64,000 bases of DNA from an uncultured Eubacterium sp. (GTDB taxonomy: Bacteria > Bacillota > Clostridia > Lachnospirales > Lachnospiraceae): the NCBI GenBank assembly GCA_945939115.1, contig CAMEVC010000003.1, positions 62,001 through 126,000 of the forward strand, given 5' to 3'. The notes under the pieces are model-generated. The model made no database searches and was not told the DNA's origin. It worked only from the letters and a program-made list of their open reading frames with translations. The position numbers were made by a program, and so were the translations under genes. Shown piece by piece: positions 1 to 8,507 of the stretch. The stretch's first letter is position 1. Every line of letters starts with the position of its first letter.

Positions 1-969
1 GACCGAAATCTTTCGAGAACGGATATTTGAAATCATATTTTCAAAATTATCAATCCTACAGTTAGTTGCAAAATCATCCATAAAAAAACGTACTGGAACG
101 GGCAATTGATTATTTTCACATTCTTCATCAGCATATGTGCAAAGCTGATTCATCGCCTGTGTAAAAAACATATTAATCAACATATCCATAGAACGATCCG
201 AGTCAGACACCTCTACGAACACTGCAGTTTTTCTTTGACCAATTGATTTCAAATCAATCTGATCATCCTGCATCATCTGCGCCAATTCTTCTGTATCAAC
301 AGAGCAGAACTTTGCAATAGACGTGGCAACAATAGTATTAAATGTCTTTTCCGGAGACTGATTCACATTTTGAAACTGCTTATAAGCCCAGCTGTTTGGA
401 TTATTCTCTTTGAGTTCTTCCATCTTGTAGTACAATGGGCTCTTTTTACTTGAAGAATTCTCTCTACCTGCTGAACGAAGCAATTCCAAAATATTATGAA
501 AATTATTCATTTTCTCATTCTTGGCCCCTACTTCTTTTGTGTACGCGAGTAGGCTATTAATGAGCATAAGCGAAGAATCATCCCAAAAAGGATCTGCTGA
601 ATATGAGCCACTACTTTTCACTAATGCACTTGAAAGCTGCTGTATCTGCTGTGTGGTATTTACATACTTCATAGGATTGTAATGAACAGATTTTTCAGGA
701 TGAATAAAACTCAATCTAACAACTCTATATCCATGATCCTTCATATAACCTCCCCACTGACGGTAAAGATTTCCTTTTGGGTCAGTAACCACATAACTTC
801 CCACACATTCAAGTAGATTGGGAGTAATCACAGTTCGTGTCTTTGCAGCACCAGTAGTACCAACCACGAGAACATTATTATTTAATCGAGTTTCCATATC
901 ATTCAAGCTATAATACTTACCGTCCGGAAGAATCATCGCGCCATACTTACTTTTTCTTAATTCACTCAT
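1..969 (-). CDS. VirD4/TraG-type conjugative coupling ATPase (5' part)
   Basis: Open frame of about 323 codons with no stop before the left edge, so only the N-terminal part is present. Type IV coupling proteins are hexameric ATPases that bring the relaxosome to the mating channel. A P-loop GTTGAAKT lies at residues 37-44, and a Walker B-like stretch FFMDDF lies near the window edge, as in VirD4/TraG. The start ATG (967-969) follows a good AGGAGGT. The usual N-terminal membrane helices are missing, because the P-loop comes within 40 residues of the start, so a separate membrane partner or a soluble subtype is possible. It lies 14 bases downstream of the ClpP-like gene, probably in one transcript. 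Confidence 0.88.
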   Translation of the reverse strand, partial: MSELRKSKYGAMILPDGKYYSLNDMETRLNNNVLVVGTTGAAKTRTVITPNLLECVGSYVVTDPKGNLYRQWGGYMKDHGYRVVRLSFIHPEKSVHYNPMKYVNTTQQIQQLSSALVKSSGSYSADPFWDDSSLMLINSLLAYTKEVGAKNEKMNNFHNILELLRSAGRENSSSKKSPLYYKMEELKENNPNSWAYKQFQNVNQSPEKTFNTIVATSIAKFCSVDTEELAQMMQDDQIDLKSIGQRKTAVFVEVSDSDRSMDMLINMFFTQAMNQLCTYADEECENNQLPVPVRFFMDDFATNCRIDNFENMISNIRSRKISV

Positions 970-983
970 CTTGATACCTCCTA

Positions 984-1580
984 TTATCGAATCCCCTTAA
1001 CAATTTTATCGCAAAGCCCAAAGGCAATTGCCTCCTCAGCTGTCATAAAATTATCATGATCCGTTGCCTTATTTATTTCTTCAAGTGTTTTCCCTGAATG
1101 CTTTGCAAGTATTCCATTTAATAGTTCTCTTGTCTGCAAAATAGAATCTGCAGTGCTTTTAATACTTGATGCTGAACCACCAACACCATGTGGAATCAAC
1201 GGCTCATGAATCATCACCTTACTATGAGGCAAAATAAATCTGTGTCCTTTTTTACCGCTTGCAAATATCAAAGCCCCCATAGATGCTGCCATTCCAATGC
1301 AGTACATATTGATAGGTGCCTTGCAAGACTGGATCAAATCATAGATTGCAAGACCCGCGTTCACTTCCCCACCAGGACTATTAACATAAATATCAATCTC
1401 CGACTGTTCATCTTCCATCAGACTCATTAACTGCATAGTGAACGCATACACCATAGCCTCGTCTATCTCTCCAAAAAGGAAGATTTTCCTATTTGTAAAC
1501 AAATCGGTGATTAATGAAATCTGCTGCACTCCATTTACACTTTCTCTTTCAATTGATGGCATCATATATGTTGTACTCAT
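984..1580 (-). CDS. ClpP-like serine protease
   Basis: 198 residues, the normal length for ClpP. The catalytic triad is visible and correctly spaced: Ser100 in GMAASMG, His125 in KVMIHEP and Asp174 in ATDHDNFM, with NSPGGEV before it. ClpP forms a barrel peptidase that needs a Clp ATPase to feed it. No ClpX, ClpA or ClpC gene is next to it, so a host unfoldase would have to serve, or it works alone. The position just upstream of the coupling-protein gene and away from clpX or tig suggests an element-borne accessory copy rather than the housekeeping gene. Its role in the element is not known. Confidence 0.9.
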   Translation of the reverse strand: MSTTYMMPSIERESVNGVQQISLITDLFTNRKIFLFGEIDEAMVYAFTMQLMSLMEDEQSEIDIYVNSPGGEVNAGLAIYDLIQSCKAPINMYCIGMAASMGALIFASGKKGHRFILPHSKVMIHEPLIPHGVGGSASSIKSTADSILQTRELLNGILAKHSGKTLEEINKATDHDNFMTAEEAIAFGLCDKIVKGIR

Positions 1581-1695
1581 TTATTACACACCTCGCTCTT
1601 TCGTATTCTCTGGTTTTAATATACTTTAGTTCTTTCATGTTCTTTTCAGGCAAACTTAACACTAATTCATCGTAACAATTGTTTATTCGAAACTT

Positions 1696-1953
1696 TCAAC
1701 CAGCTTTACCGTATGGTTCATCGTCATATTTGATTTCCACTAAGATAGCTTCAATAGGAACCCCAAATAATCTGCTTAATGCAAATAGATTATCAACGGT
1801 TGGAAGACTTTTGCCGCTTTGCCACTTATACACCGCTTGGGCTGATTCAAAACCCATATATGAACTAACATCCTCAACACGTAGCCCATGTTGTATTCTA
1901 AGTTGCTTAATTCGTTCACCTGTCGCTTTGGTATCTAATGTTGGATATTCCAT
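1696..1953 (-). CDS. Cro/CI-type HTH regulator (85 aa)
   Basis: Small XRE-family DNA-binding protein. The helix-turn-helix runs from about residue 10 to 65: GERIKQLRIQ, then SSYMGFESAQAVYKWQSG, then LFALSRLFGVPI. An earlier in-frame ATG at 1977 exists, but GGAGG placed 8 bases before the ATG at 1951-1953 favours the shorter start. It follows the 103-residue protein gene by 16 bases and is probably cotranscribed with it. It likely controls the element's own genes; this is inferred from position only. Confidence 0.8.
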   Translation of the reverse strand: MEYPTLDTKATGERIKQLRIQHGLRVEDVSSYMGFESAQAVYKWQSGKSLPTVDNLFALSRLFGVPIEAILVEIKYDDEPYGKAG

Positions 1954-1969
1954 GACCACGTCCTCCATA

Positions 1970-2281
1970 TCATTCATATTTTTTTAGATAATTTTCCATC
2001 TGTGAATTCCAGAATTCCATTATATTTTCTTCAGAAATATCATTATTCTCATCAGACATGTATTCTCTCAATTTCCATTCAGCCATTCGTAACTCATGAA
2101 ACTTTTCTTCATTCTTGGGATCTCTTTTGGTAAGTTCGATTAATTGAAGAGCATATTCATAGCGCTGCATGCCTCTGACTTTTTTCCCAGCTTTTTTACA
2201 TCTAATAGCTCTACTAACCTCGCTTCCGATATTTGATACTTGAGCAGCGTAACTGAGGTTGTTCCATTTTTCTTTATTCAT
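1970..2281 (-). CDS. Hypothetical helical protein (103 aa)
   Basis: No family recognised. It is charged and predicted helical, with a basic stretch around residues 25-40 (RAIRCKKAGKKVRGMQRYE) and an acidic C-terminus, which would suit a small DNA-binding or adaptor protein. The frame is open from 2317, but a GGAGG eight bases before the ATG at 2279-2281 marks the likely start. It is the first gene after the terminator that closes the kinase cassette and precedes the small HTH gene. Confidence 0.6.
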   Translation of the reverse strand: MNKEKWNNLSYAAQVSNIGSEVSRAIRCKKAGKKVRGMQRYEYALQLIELTKRDPKNEEKFHELRMAEWKLREYMSDENNDISEENIMEFWNSQMENYLKKYE

Positions 2282-2363
2282 AGTCCTCGCCTCCCTTTTG
2301 TAAAATAATATCATCAACTCTTTTTTCTTCTTTCACCTCAACTTTACACCTAGACATAATAAA

Positions 2364-2392
2364 AGCCCGGTAACTATACAAGTCACCAGGCT
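2364..2392 (-). terminator. Terminator after the kinase cassette
   Basis: Inverted repeat AGCCTGGTGACT / AGTTACCGGGCT (minus strand) with two mismatches (G-U pairs), loop of 5, followed by TTTTATT. It starts about 20 bases after the stop codon of the second kinase gene. Confidence 0.75.
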
Positions 2393-2413
2393 ATTTATCC
2401 AAAGGGGTTCAGT

Positions 2414-4162
2414 TTAATAGTATTGTTCCTCTTTCAGCTTCTTCTCCTGCCTCTTTTCAATAAAAATCAAGAACCATTCTCTTACCATCCATACTACGCA
2501 AAATGCAACACCACAAATTCCCACCATATAAGGATTCCATGACAAAAACCATAACAAAGTATCTGTCCCCAGAATCTTTTCATATAGATTAATTGACGTT
2601 TCATTTGCCATATTTACGCACGACGGAATGATAATCAACATCGCATAATATAATGTAACAACAATCCAAAACATATTCTTTCCAAAATATGTTTTAATAA
2701 TTTTCTCATCACGTTCGCCTAACAGTGAATGCAAAAGTAATAAAACTAACGATAACGAAACCAGTAATACTGCGATCCATCTATAATCCGAGAACATCAT
2801 CACGGAAAGGCTATTCTTATGCATTATCCAGTAAGTCACATTAACCACAAGTGCGCTTCCACCAATAATTCCCGACCAGTAATGACCAAATGGCATTACA
2901 AACAATAGTAATAGTTTCCACCATGTAAATCCTGTTGAAATCATGAGGTACATTCCCACACCAAATATTGCCGTGCTCACAATACCAGCTTTTTTCTTCA
3001 TTAAATGAAATATGGTCTGCCCAATACACAAAATACAAAAGATATAGCCCCAAGCATTAAATGTCGCTTGTAAATTCGGCATAAATGACAATTTCCAGAC
3101 AGATGCACCTATCAATGCAAATACCGTTCCCAGAATCAAAGCAGTACTCTTATGTTCTTTCTGATATTTGATTCTGTAGCCAAACTTGAGCTTATCAAAT
3201 TCATTAAGAACCTCTTCCATCGACTGATATCTATCATCCGGATCAAAGCTCAACATCCTTAGAACAATATCTACAAACTCATCCGAACCATTTAACGGTT
3301 CAGGGGGCACATATCCTTGAATATATTGAAACACCGTTGGATGATAATCTGTCGATTCGGGAAATCTCATCTCATTTAGCAAAACATACAATAGCATACC
3401 AAACGAATAGATATCAGCTGTATAGTCATATTTATCGTCAAGTGTACCAACCACTTCCGGTGCTCCATATCCTTTTGTAAAAGCAACTGTACTAGCCATT
3501 CCATCATCTGTGGTTCTGGCAATTCCAAAGTCTCCCAGCTTATACTGTTGTAGCTTGGCATCATAAAAAATATTCTCAAGTTTTATATCTCTATGAATCA
3601 GGTTATTTTTATGAGCCTTATCTATCGCTATTCCAATATCGTAAGCCAACTTCATAATTTCTTTTTCATTAAACTCTTGAAGTTTGCTTGGAATCAGTTT
3701 GTAGCTAAGCCTGTATGAAGTCAAAACAGGCATGATTTTCTCCATAAGGATGAACTGTAGATGCAAAAAACTTCCTTCTGGTTTGTCCTCCTCATATGGA
3801 TCAATTTCCTCTACCTTTTCAACGTAATGTTCGCCTTTTATCCATACCCTTAATTCAATTGAATCATGAATTGTAACAACATTATTTGTTGAAGAATATC
3901 CAAGATTTGTTTGTGCATCAACAGCGTTACGAAACGCAGCCGAGTCAACATGTTTACTGCCAAAGCCTATCACCTTAATTGCAAATTCTTTTATTTTCTT
4001 CCCTTTCGAAACTGCTTCATAAACATTGGCAGATGCACCAGAACCAAGAAGGTTCATTCCTTTCCCTAGTGATGAAAACTCATACTTCTTGAACGGAAGA
4101 TTTTGATTATTCAGTTGTACCATTATGGCTTCAATATCTTCATTCGTCCACGAATTCATCAT
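2414..4162 (-). CDS. Membrane-anchored Ser/Thr protein kinase A
   Basis: 582 residues. A Hanks-type kinase domain fills about residues 35-325: glycine loop LGSGASANVY (39-48), ATP lysine K63 in FAIKVIG, catalytic loop HRDIKLEN with D192, DFG at 211-213 and GYGAPEV in the activation segment. All key residues are present, so it should be active. Residues about 340-570 form some seven hydrophobic helices rather than the PASTA repeats of PrkC-type kinases, so what it senses is unknown. Its start overlaps the end of kinase B by 23 bases, so the two are translationally coupled. It is the last gene of the HTH-FHA-kinase-kinase cassette. Confidence 0.92.
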   Translation of the reverse strand: MMNSWTNEDIEAIMVQLNNQNLPFKKYEFSSLGKGMNLLGSGASANVYEAVSKGKKIKEFAIKVIGFGSKHVDSAAFRNAVDAQTNLGYSSTNNVVTIHDSIELRVWIKGEHYVEKVEEIDPYEEDKPEGSFLHLQFILMEKIMPVLTSYRLSYKLIPSKLQEFNEKEIMKLAYDIGIAIDKAHKNNLIHRDIKLENIFYDAKLQQYKLGDFGIARTTDDGMASTVAFTKGYGAPEVVGTLDDKYDYTADIYSFGMLLYVLLNEMRFPESTDYHPTVFQYIQGYVPPEPLNGSDEFVDIVLRMLSFDPDDRYQSMEEVLNEFDKLKFGYRIKYQKEHKSTALILGTVFALIGASVWKLSFMPNLQATFNAWGYIFCILCIGQTIFHLMKKKAGIVSTAIFGVGMYLMISTGFTWWKLLLLFVMPFGHYWSGIIGGSALVVNVTYWIMHKNSLSVMMFSDYRWIAVLLVSLSLVLLLLHSLLGERDEKIIKTYFGKNMFWIVVTLYYAMLIIIPSCVNMANETSINLYEKILGTDTLLWFLSWNPYMVGICGVAFCVVWMVREWFLIFIEKRQEKKLKEEQYY

Positions 4163-5987
4163 TGTCTGCTAACGCTTCTCCTTCTTCAATAGCTGGCTCA
4201 TCATCCAAAGCTCCATCCCGCCATGCAAAAAAACACATGGCCACAAAAGAAATAATACCTGTTCTAATAAAATGCATGCGTCCAACTATGTCAGGCACGG
4301 CAATCACATTGCATTTCTGTAGAACAAATAAAACAATTCCAACAAGAGTCATCACCAGAAACATCTTGTCATAAATGAAAACCCCTAAATACGCCCTTAT
4401 ATATGTGGTTTTCTCCCAGTCAATTCTCATATGAAAATATCTATTGACAACCAGTAATAATATAATGAGCAGAATCCATCCCAGATTCCACTTGCATATA
4501 TAGTTCAAAAAACTTAGTTTTCCTGTATATTCTAAAAGCATCCACAAGCCTGTCGACACGCCTGATGCCAGTGTAAGCACAGGACAACCGATCAGCACAC
4601 ATAGTATTAATACTATGTGCGGCACCGTCAAACCTAACGAATAGATTGAAATAGCGGAGAGCACCACAATCACAGCTCCCAAAACCAAATGAAACTCTTT
4701 GATACGCTGTAATAATGCTTCCATCAACACAGCTGCAGGAAGCACAAAAAACATCCAATTGGTTATCATTGATGAGTCTTGTTGTAACCCCTTAAATAAA
4801 AGTGTCAATATAAGCGTTATTGCAAAAAAATACTTTGTGCTGTCTTCTCGATATAAAATATCAATTATCTTCTGCTCTTCTTTTCGCTCTGCTCTTGTTT
4901 TTTCTCGTTCTTTTGTTTCTTTCTCTACATCCGTATGCTCCTCTTCCCTAAATGTTTCAGTAGCAACGTCTGCAAGTTCAAACAATTCATCTGCATCCTC
5001 GATATCTTCTGAATCCAATATCATTGCTAAATCTGCAAGAACTTCATTCATAGTCTGATAACGTTCTTCCGAATAGAATGAACACATCTTTCGAATTACA
5101 CGAGTCATACCTTCCGATGCATGAATAGGTGCTGGAAATACAAAATCAGGATTATACTGCACTTCAACTTTAGAATAGTATCCGTCAGAACCAGGAAATC
5201 TTAATTCATTCAAAAGCAAATACAAAGTAATGCCAAGGGAATAGATATCCGCTGTGGCATTATAACTATCGTACAATCTTCTTTCGATTTCCGGAGCGCC
5301 ATAACCATCTGTATAGACGATTGTCTCTGCATTTCCATCTTCAGCCCATTTAGCTATGCCGAAATCTCCAAGTTTATATATCTGTTCGTTAGCATCCCAA
5401 AATATATTTTCAATCTTAATATCACGATGCAGACATTTATTTGTATGAGCCGTTGCCAGTGCCTGTCCTATCTCAAATGCAAACTTAATAACCTCCGAAC
5501 TTGTAGCAAGTTCTTCACGGAGCAGTTTAACCTTTGCAAATCTATCTTTCTCAATCAGATCATCCAGTTTCTCCATAAGAACAAACTGCAGATGCAATGT
5601 TTTCTCTGTTTCTTCCCACACCTCTTTTGTTGCATCTTTTACTTCTGTAATAACCCCATTTTCATCGAAAACCAGAACTAGTTCCCTGGCATCCAGCATC
5701 CTCATAATATACTTGGATTCCTGACATAAAATCCACTGAATACGCCCTGTATTCCAAAATTCAGCAGAACTTATAGTATGACGCTGAAAGCCAATTACTT
5801 TTAATGCAAACGAAAGCTCCGGTCTTTCTTTATTGTACATCTCATATACAGATGAGAATCCACCTGTTCCCAGGAGCTTAAGGTCACTATTCAATTTTGT
5901 TAATGCAAATTGTGGAAATAAACATGAATGATCATCAAGGGCACAAAGTACACCTTCCACATATTCCTTATCAAACTCCTGAATCAA
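4140..5987 (-). CDS. Membrane-anchored Ser/Thr protein kinase B
   Basis: 615 residues, a paralogue of kinase A with the same layout. The kinase domain lies at about 35-330: glycine loop LGTGGFSSVY, K63 in FALKVIG, HRDIKIEN with D189, and DFG at 208-210, then GYGAPEI. A charged, Glu/Lys-rich linker (about 335-385) joins it to a C-terminal block of about seven hydrophobic helices and an acidic tail. The membrane block shows little resemblance to that of kinase A, so the pair may share kinase chemistry but sense different things. It sits 11 bases after the FHA gene. No PP2C phosphatase is present in the visible cassette. Confidence 0.92.
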   Translation of the reverse strand: MIQEFDKEYVEGVLCALDDHSCLFPQFALTKLNSDLKLLGTGGFSSVYEMYNKERPELSFALKVIGFQRHTISSAEFWNTGRIQWILCQESKYIMRMLDARELVLVFDENGVITEVKDATKEVWEETEKTLHLQFVLMEKLDDLIEKDRFAKVKLLREELATSSEVIKFAFEIGQALATAHTNKCLHRDIKIENIFWDANEQIYKLGDFGIAKWAEDGNAETIVYTDGYGAPEIERRLYDSYNATADIYSLGITLYLLLNELRFPGSDGYYSKVEVQYNPDFVFPAPIHASEGMTRVIRKMCSFYSEERYQTMNEVLADLAMILDSEDIEDADELFELADVATETFREEEHTDVEKETKEREKTRAERKEEQKIIDILYREDSTKYFFAITLILTLLFKGLQQDSSMITNWMFFVLPAAVLMEALLQRIKEFHLVLGAVIVVLSAISIYSLGLTVPHIVLILCVLIGCPVLTLASGVSTGLWMLLEYTGKLSFLNYICKWNLGWILLIILLLVVNRYFHMRIDWEKTTYIRAYLGVFIYDKMFLVMTLVGIVLFVLQKCNVIAVPDIVGRMHFIRTGIISFVAMCFFAWRDGALDDEPAIEEGEALADNDEFVDE

Positions 5988-5998
5988 TTCTTCTCCTT

Positions 5999-6553
5999 CT
6001 AGACACCCATTACAGCGATATCGCCAACTAAATAAGTAATATCACCCATATAAATTGCAATGCCATTCTCTTTCTCAACAACTGTTCCCTTCACTGGTTC
6101 ATCATATACTGTTGATTGGTTACCATCTGTAAACGACAACCTACTGAGTCCCTTTGTATCTTCTACCCGCCATCTTTCGTCAAATTTTCTTTCTGAAAAC
6201 ATGGCCCAAATCGTTTTACTATTTATTACAGGTTCCTCGCCACCGCCAAATATTAAAATGTCTCCATCGTTCATTGTAATAGGCTTCACTCTTCCCCTGA
6301 TTCCTGGTGTTACATGCTTTCCATTGTAAACAGTTCCATTTTTACCCATTCTATCCACATAAAACCAAATTCCATCCATATTCTGAAAACGCCCATGCTG
6401 TCTACTTACAGTTGCTGAATGCAATTTGATATCAGGTATATTTTCTTTTGAAGGACGCCCAACTTCCCATGTCACTCTGTCATCTAACGAATATGTTGTA
6501 AGCTGCCCATTTTCAATTACTACGAGACTATTACCTTTTTTACCACGCATCAT
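5999..6553 (-). CDS. FHA-domain phosphopeptide-binding protein
   Basis: 184 residues. The N-terminal half is a forkhead-associated domain with its signature residues in order: VGR (31-33), SRQHG (50-54) and KNGTVYNG (71-78). FHA domains bind phosphothreonine, so this is the probable adaptor or substrate of the two kinases encoded directly downstream. The C-terminal half is beta-rich with no recognised domain and no clear membrane segment. The start overlaps the end of the HTH gene by 14 bases. A second ATG follows directly and could also be used. Confidence 0.88.
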   Translation of the reverse strand: MMRGKKGNSLVVIENGQLTTYSLDDRVTWEVGRPSKENIPDIKLHSATVSRQHGRFQNMDGIWFYVDRMGKNGTVYNGKHVTPGIRGRVKPITMNDGDILIFGGGEEPVINSKTIWAMFSERKFDERWRVEDTKGLSRLSFTDGNQSTVYDEPVKGTVVEKENGIAIYMGDITYLVGDIAVMGV

Positions 6554-7574
6554 CTACCTCCGGTAATTCTGAGATAAAATCTTCGACTTCTGGAAGGTTC
6601 AGAGAACATAGGATTTCTCTTGCGTAATTGCATAACTCGTCTGGATCATAATCCTCTGATTCTATATTTAACATATCTTTAAGACTTGCATCATCCAGAA
6701 TAAACATAATAACGCTCTCAAAAATATTCTTTGCGCAAAGTGGTTCCATATGTGCCAATTCAAGCATTTCATCTATCTGTTCATGATCCATGCTCAAATG
6801 GAGCCCAAGTGATATAATCTTATTCCTTGTTGGATACCACTTGTTTTGTCTAATAGCAGAAACACATTGTCTAAGTGATGAAGACCATCCTTGAACTTCT
6901 GCCATTTCAAATACACTTCCTGCATAAGCTGGATCCATATAATTAGTCGCAATATTCATCTTCACATATGCATAAAACTTGTGATAAGCATTAGAAAACA
7001 TTGCTATATTGTCTGTAATGAACTGTTCAAGCTCATCTTCTCCTTGGACCTCAGATAGCTTTGCATCAAACTTCTCTGTTGTAACATTTGCTACATCTTC
7101 AGCATTATCATCTCTTATAATGTTTTCTTTGATTTTATTCAGAATAAACTGATATTTTTCAATTGTATCTTCTCCGTAACCCTGATTGATTACGTATATG
7201 CAGACACAGTCTTCCAGACTTTTCGAATACAACGCCGGATATTGACCGTATCTTTGCAATAACTGATTTACTTTTTCAAGTGAGTATCCTGCCGCCATTC
7301 CTATTCTAAGAAATGTCTCTCGGTTTTTAGGAATGGAACCCTTACACCATTTATCAACAGACACTCTGCTTACACCACATAGTTCAGCAAATTTTGATTT
7401 TGTAAATCCTTTTTCCTTAATAATGTCGTTTACCTTGCGTGACCACTCGTCCTGCTGTGTACGAATCTTAGGGAACACAATTTCTTTAAGATCTTCTAAA
7501 TCTTCACATCTTGCTATCTCTTCTTTAATAAAAACCGTCTCTAATCCACCATATTTGTTCTGTTCATCAAACAT
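6540..7574 (-). CDS. HTH regulator heading the kinase cassette (344 aa)
   Basis: An XRE-like helix-turn-helix at about residues 46-105 (FAELCGVSRVSVDKWCKG) sits behind a short N-terminal segment. About 240 residues of acidic, helical, Cys-containing sequence follow with no recognised domain. First gene of the HTH-FHA-kinase-kinase operon, with overlaps or tiny gaps throughout. Long HTH proteins beside kinases may be transcription factors controlled by phosphorylation, or adaptors that reuse the HTH fold; the sequence does not decide. A palindrome upstream (7599-7624) may be its own operator. Confidence 0.72.
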   Translation of the reverse strand: MFDEQNKYGGLETVFIKEEIARCEDLEDLKEIVFPKIRTQQDEWSRKVNDIIKEKGFTKSKFAELCGVSRVSVDKWCKGSIPKNRETFLRIGMAAGYSLEKVNQLLQRYGQYPALYSKSLEDCVCIYVINQGYGEDTIEKYQFILNKIKENIIRDDNAEDVANVTTEKFDAKLSEVQGEDELEQFITDNIAMFSNAYHKFYAYVKMNIATNYMDPAYAGSVFEMAEVQGWSSSLRQCVSAIRQNKWYPTRNKIISLGLHLSMDHEQIDEMLELAHMEPLCAKNIFESVIMFILDDASLKDMLNIESEDYDPDELCNYAREILCSLNLPEVEDFISELPEVDDAW

Positions 7575-7598
7575 TTTTGTTCTCCTAATGTTTATTCT

Positions 7599-7624
7599 AT
7601 GTCAGGGCAATTAATCCCCGACAT
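7599..7624. promoter_or_regulatory. Palindrome upstream of the kinase cassette
   Basis: ATGTCAGGG, 8-base spacer, CCCCGACAT: nine-base arms with one mismatch, 25 bases before the HTH gene start. Position and symmetry suit an operator for the HTH protein; a weak hairpin is the alternative. Confidence 0.4.
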
Positions 7625-7667
7625 TTATATATCAGTAAGGGAAATTTGCAGAACAATACAGATAAGA

Positions 7668-7994
7668 TTAGTAAAGCCTGCTCTCCTTATATGCTTTTCT
7701 TACAGGAATGATAGGAAGTAATACAAAAGCAATAATTGAAAAAATAAAAGACAAAAAGAATGTCATGATATCATATGGAAAAGGAACAATAATCCATCCC
7801 CATTTTGCAATTCTACCTGCCATCCTAATTGCGGTCCCAAGGCCTCCAAAAATATACGAAACCAGTCCAGCCAAAATTCCAATTCCTAACAATGCTCCAC
7901 CAAATCCAACATTGTTTGCCGAAAGAATGCCGCCAATAATTGATAATACTGTTGCTCCAAGTGCAATATACTGTGCAATCTTTAATCTGTTCAT
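7668..7994 (-). CDS. Small membrane protein (108 aa)
   Basis: Three or four hydrophobic helices (about residues 8-28, 32-55, 66-78 and 80-98) with a Gly-rich second helix and a short basic tail, RKAYKESRLY. No family recognised. It lies 93 bases upstream of the kinase cassette in the same direction, with the palindrome between, so it may be a separate unit. Accessory-region membrane protein of unknown role. Confidence 0.6.
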   Translation of the reverse strand: MNRLKIAQYIALGATVLSIIGGILSANNVGFGGALLGIGILAGLVSYIFGGLGTAIRMAGRIAKWGWIIVPFPYDIMTFFLSFIFSIIAFVLLPIIPVRKAYKESRLY

Positions 7995-8100
7995 GATAAA
8001 TTCTCCTTTGCTTTACGCTGTATTATGTATTTCAGCTCTTGCTGATGAACTTATAATACACAAGCTTTTTAGGATCCTTTTCATGCGAAGTTTACACATC

Positions 8101-8292
8101 CTATATATACTTCTTAATGTGGTTGTAAATATTTAATCCCTTGTTTTGTCCATATTTTGAAATAATAGTTCTGTATACTTGTTGCTTTCCATTTTTCACA
8201 CCAGCATTTTTTATAACAACGGACGCAACATAATTAGAAACATCATTATCAAAATTTGCCTTACTCAGAAGTTGTTGTATCTGCGTATTCAA
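8101..8292 (-). CDS. C-terminal repeat piece of a broken PIN-like gene
   Basis: 63 codons opening at a TTG that overlaps the previous stop codon (TTGA). The protein, with NFDNDVSNYVASVV and ISKYGQNKGLNIYNHIKKYI, aligns with the preceding piece (GFDASMGNSVAQLV, LRERYTNYFVVYEAIKPVL). The two are therefore copies of one roughly 55-residue helical domain, now in different frames. Read together with 8289-8507 and 8504-8989, this is best explained as the 3' end of one former gene. Separate translation by stop-start coupling is the alternative. Confidence 0.5.
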   Translation of the reverse strand: MNTQIQQLLSKANFDNDVSNYVASVVIKNAGVKNGKQQVYRTIISKYGQNKGLNIYNHIKKYI

Positions 8293-8507
8293 TACACATT
8301 CACTTCAGCTAAATTACATGATGTATCAGCATATTTATTTAGAACAGGCTTAATCGCCTCATAAACAACAAAATAATTTGTATACCTTTCTCTGAGCATA
8401 TTATGTACATCATTCATAAAACGCTCTTCACCGTACAAACCAGTCACAAGCTGGGCAACTGAATTTCCCATACTTGCATCAAATCCAACTTCTCTTACTG
8501 CTTTCAT
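8289..8507 (-). CDS. Middle repeat piece of a broken PIN-like gene
   Basis: 72 codons; the ATG overlaps the TGA of the PIN-domain piece (ATGA). The same frame continues upstream of this ATG as protein-like sequence KTNDARKKAITKVDGNKK..LNQEI, which is what a C-terminal linker would look like. This suggests the reading frame once came through from the nuclease domain and was lost by a one-base deletion in an A-run near 8565-8570. It carries the first copy of the helical repeat described for 8101-8292. Confidence 0.5.
   Translation of the reverse strand: MKAVREVGFDASMGNSVAQLVTGLYGEERFMNDVHNMLRERYTNYFVVYEAIKPVLNKYADTSCNLAEVNVY

Noticed and set aside
2414-5987. Known Stk2-type antiphage kinase
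   Set aside because: Two kinases with multispan membrane domains plus FHA and HTH partners do not match the single soluble Stk2 layout; no evidence of a suicide function.
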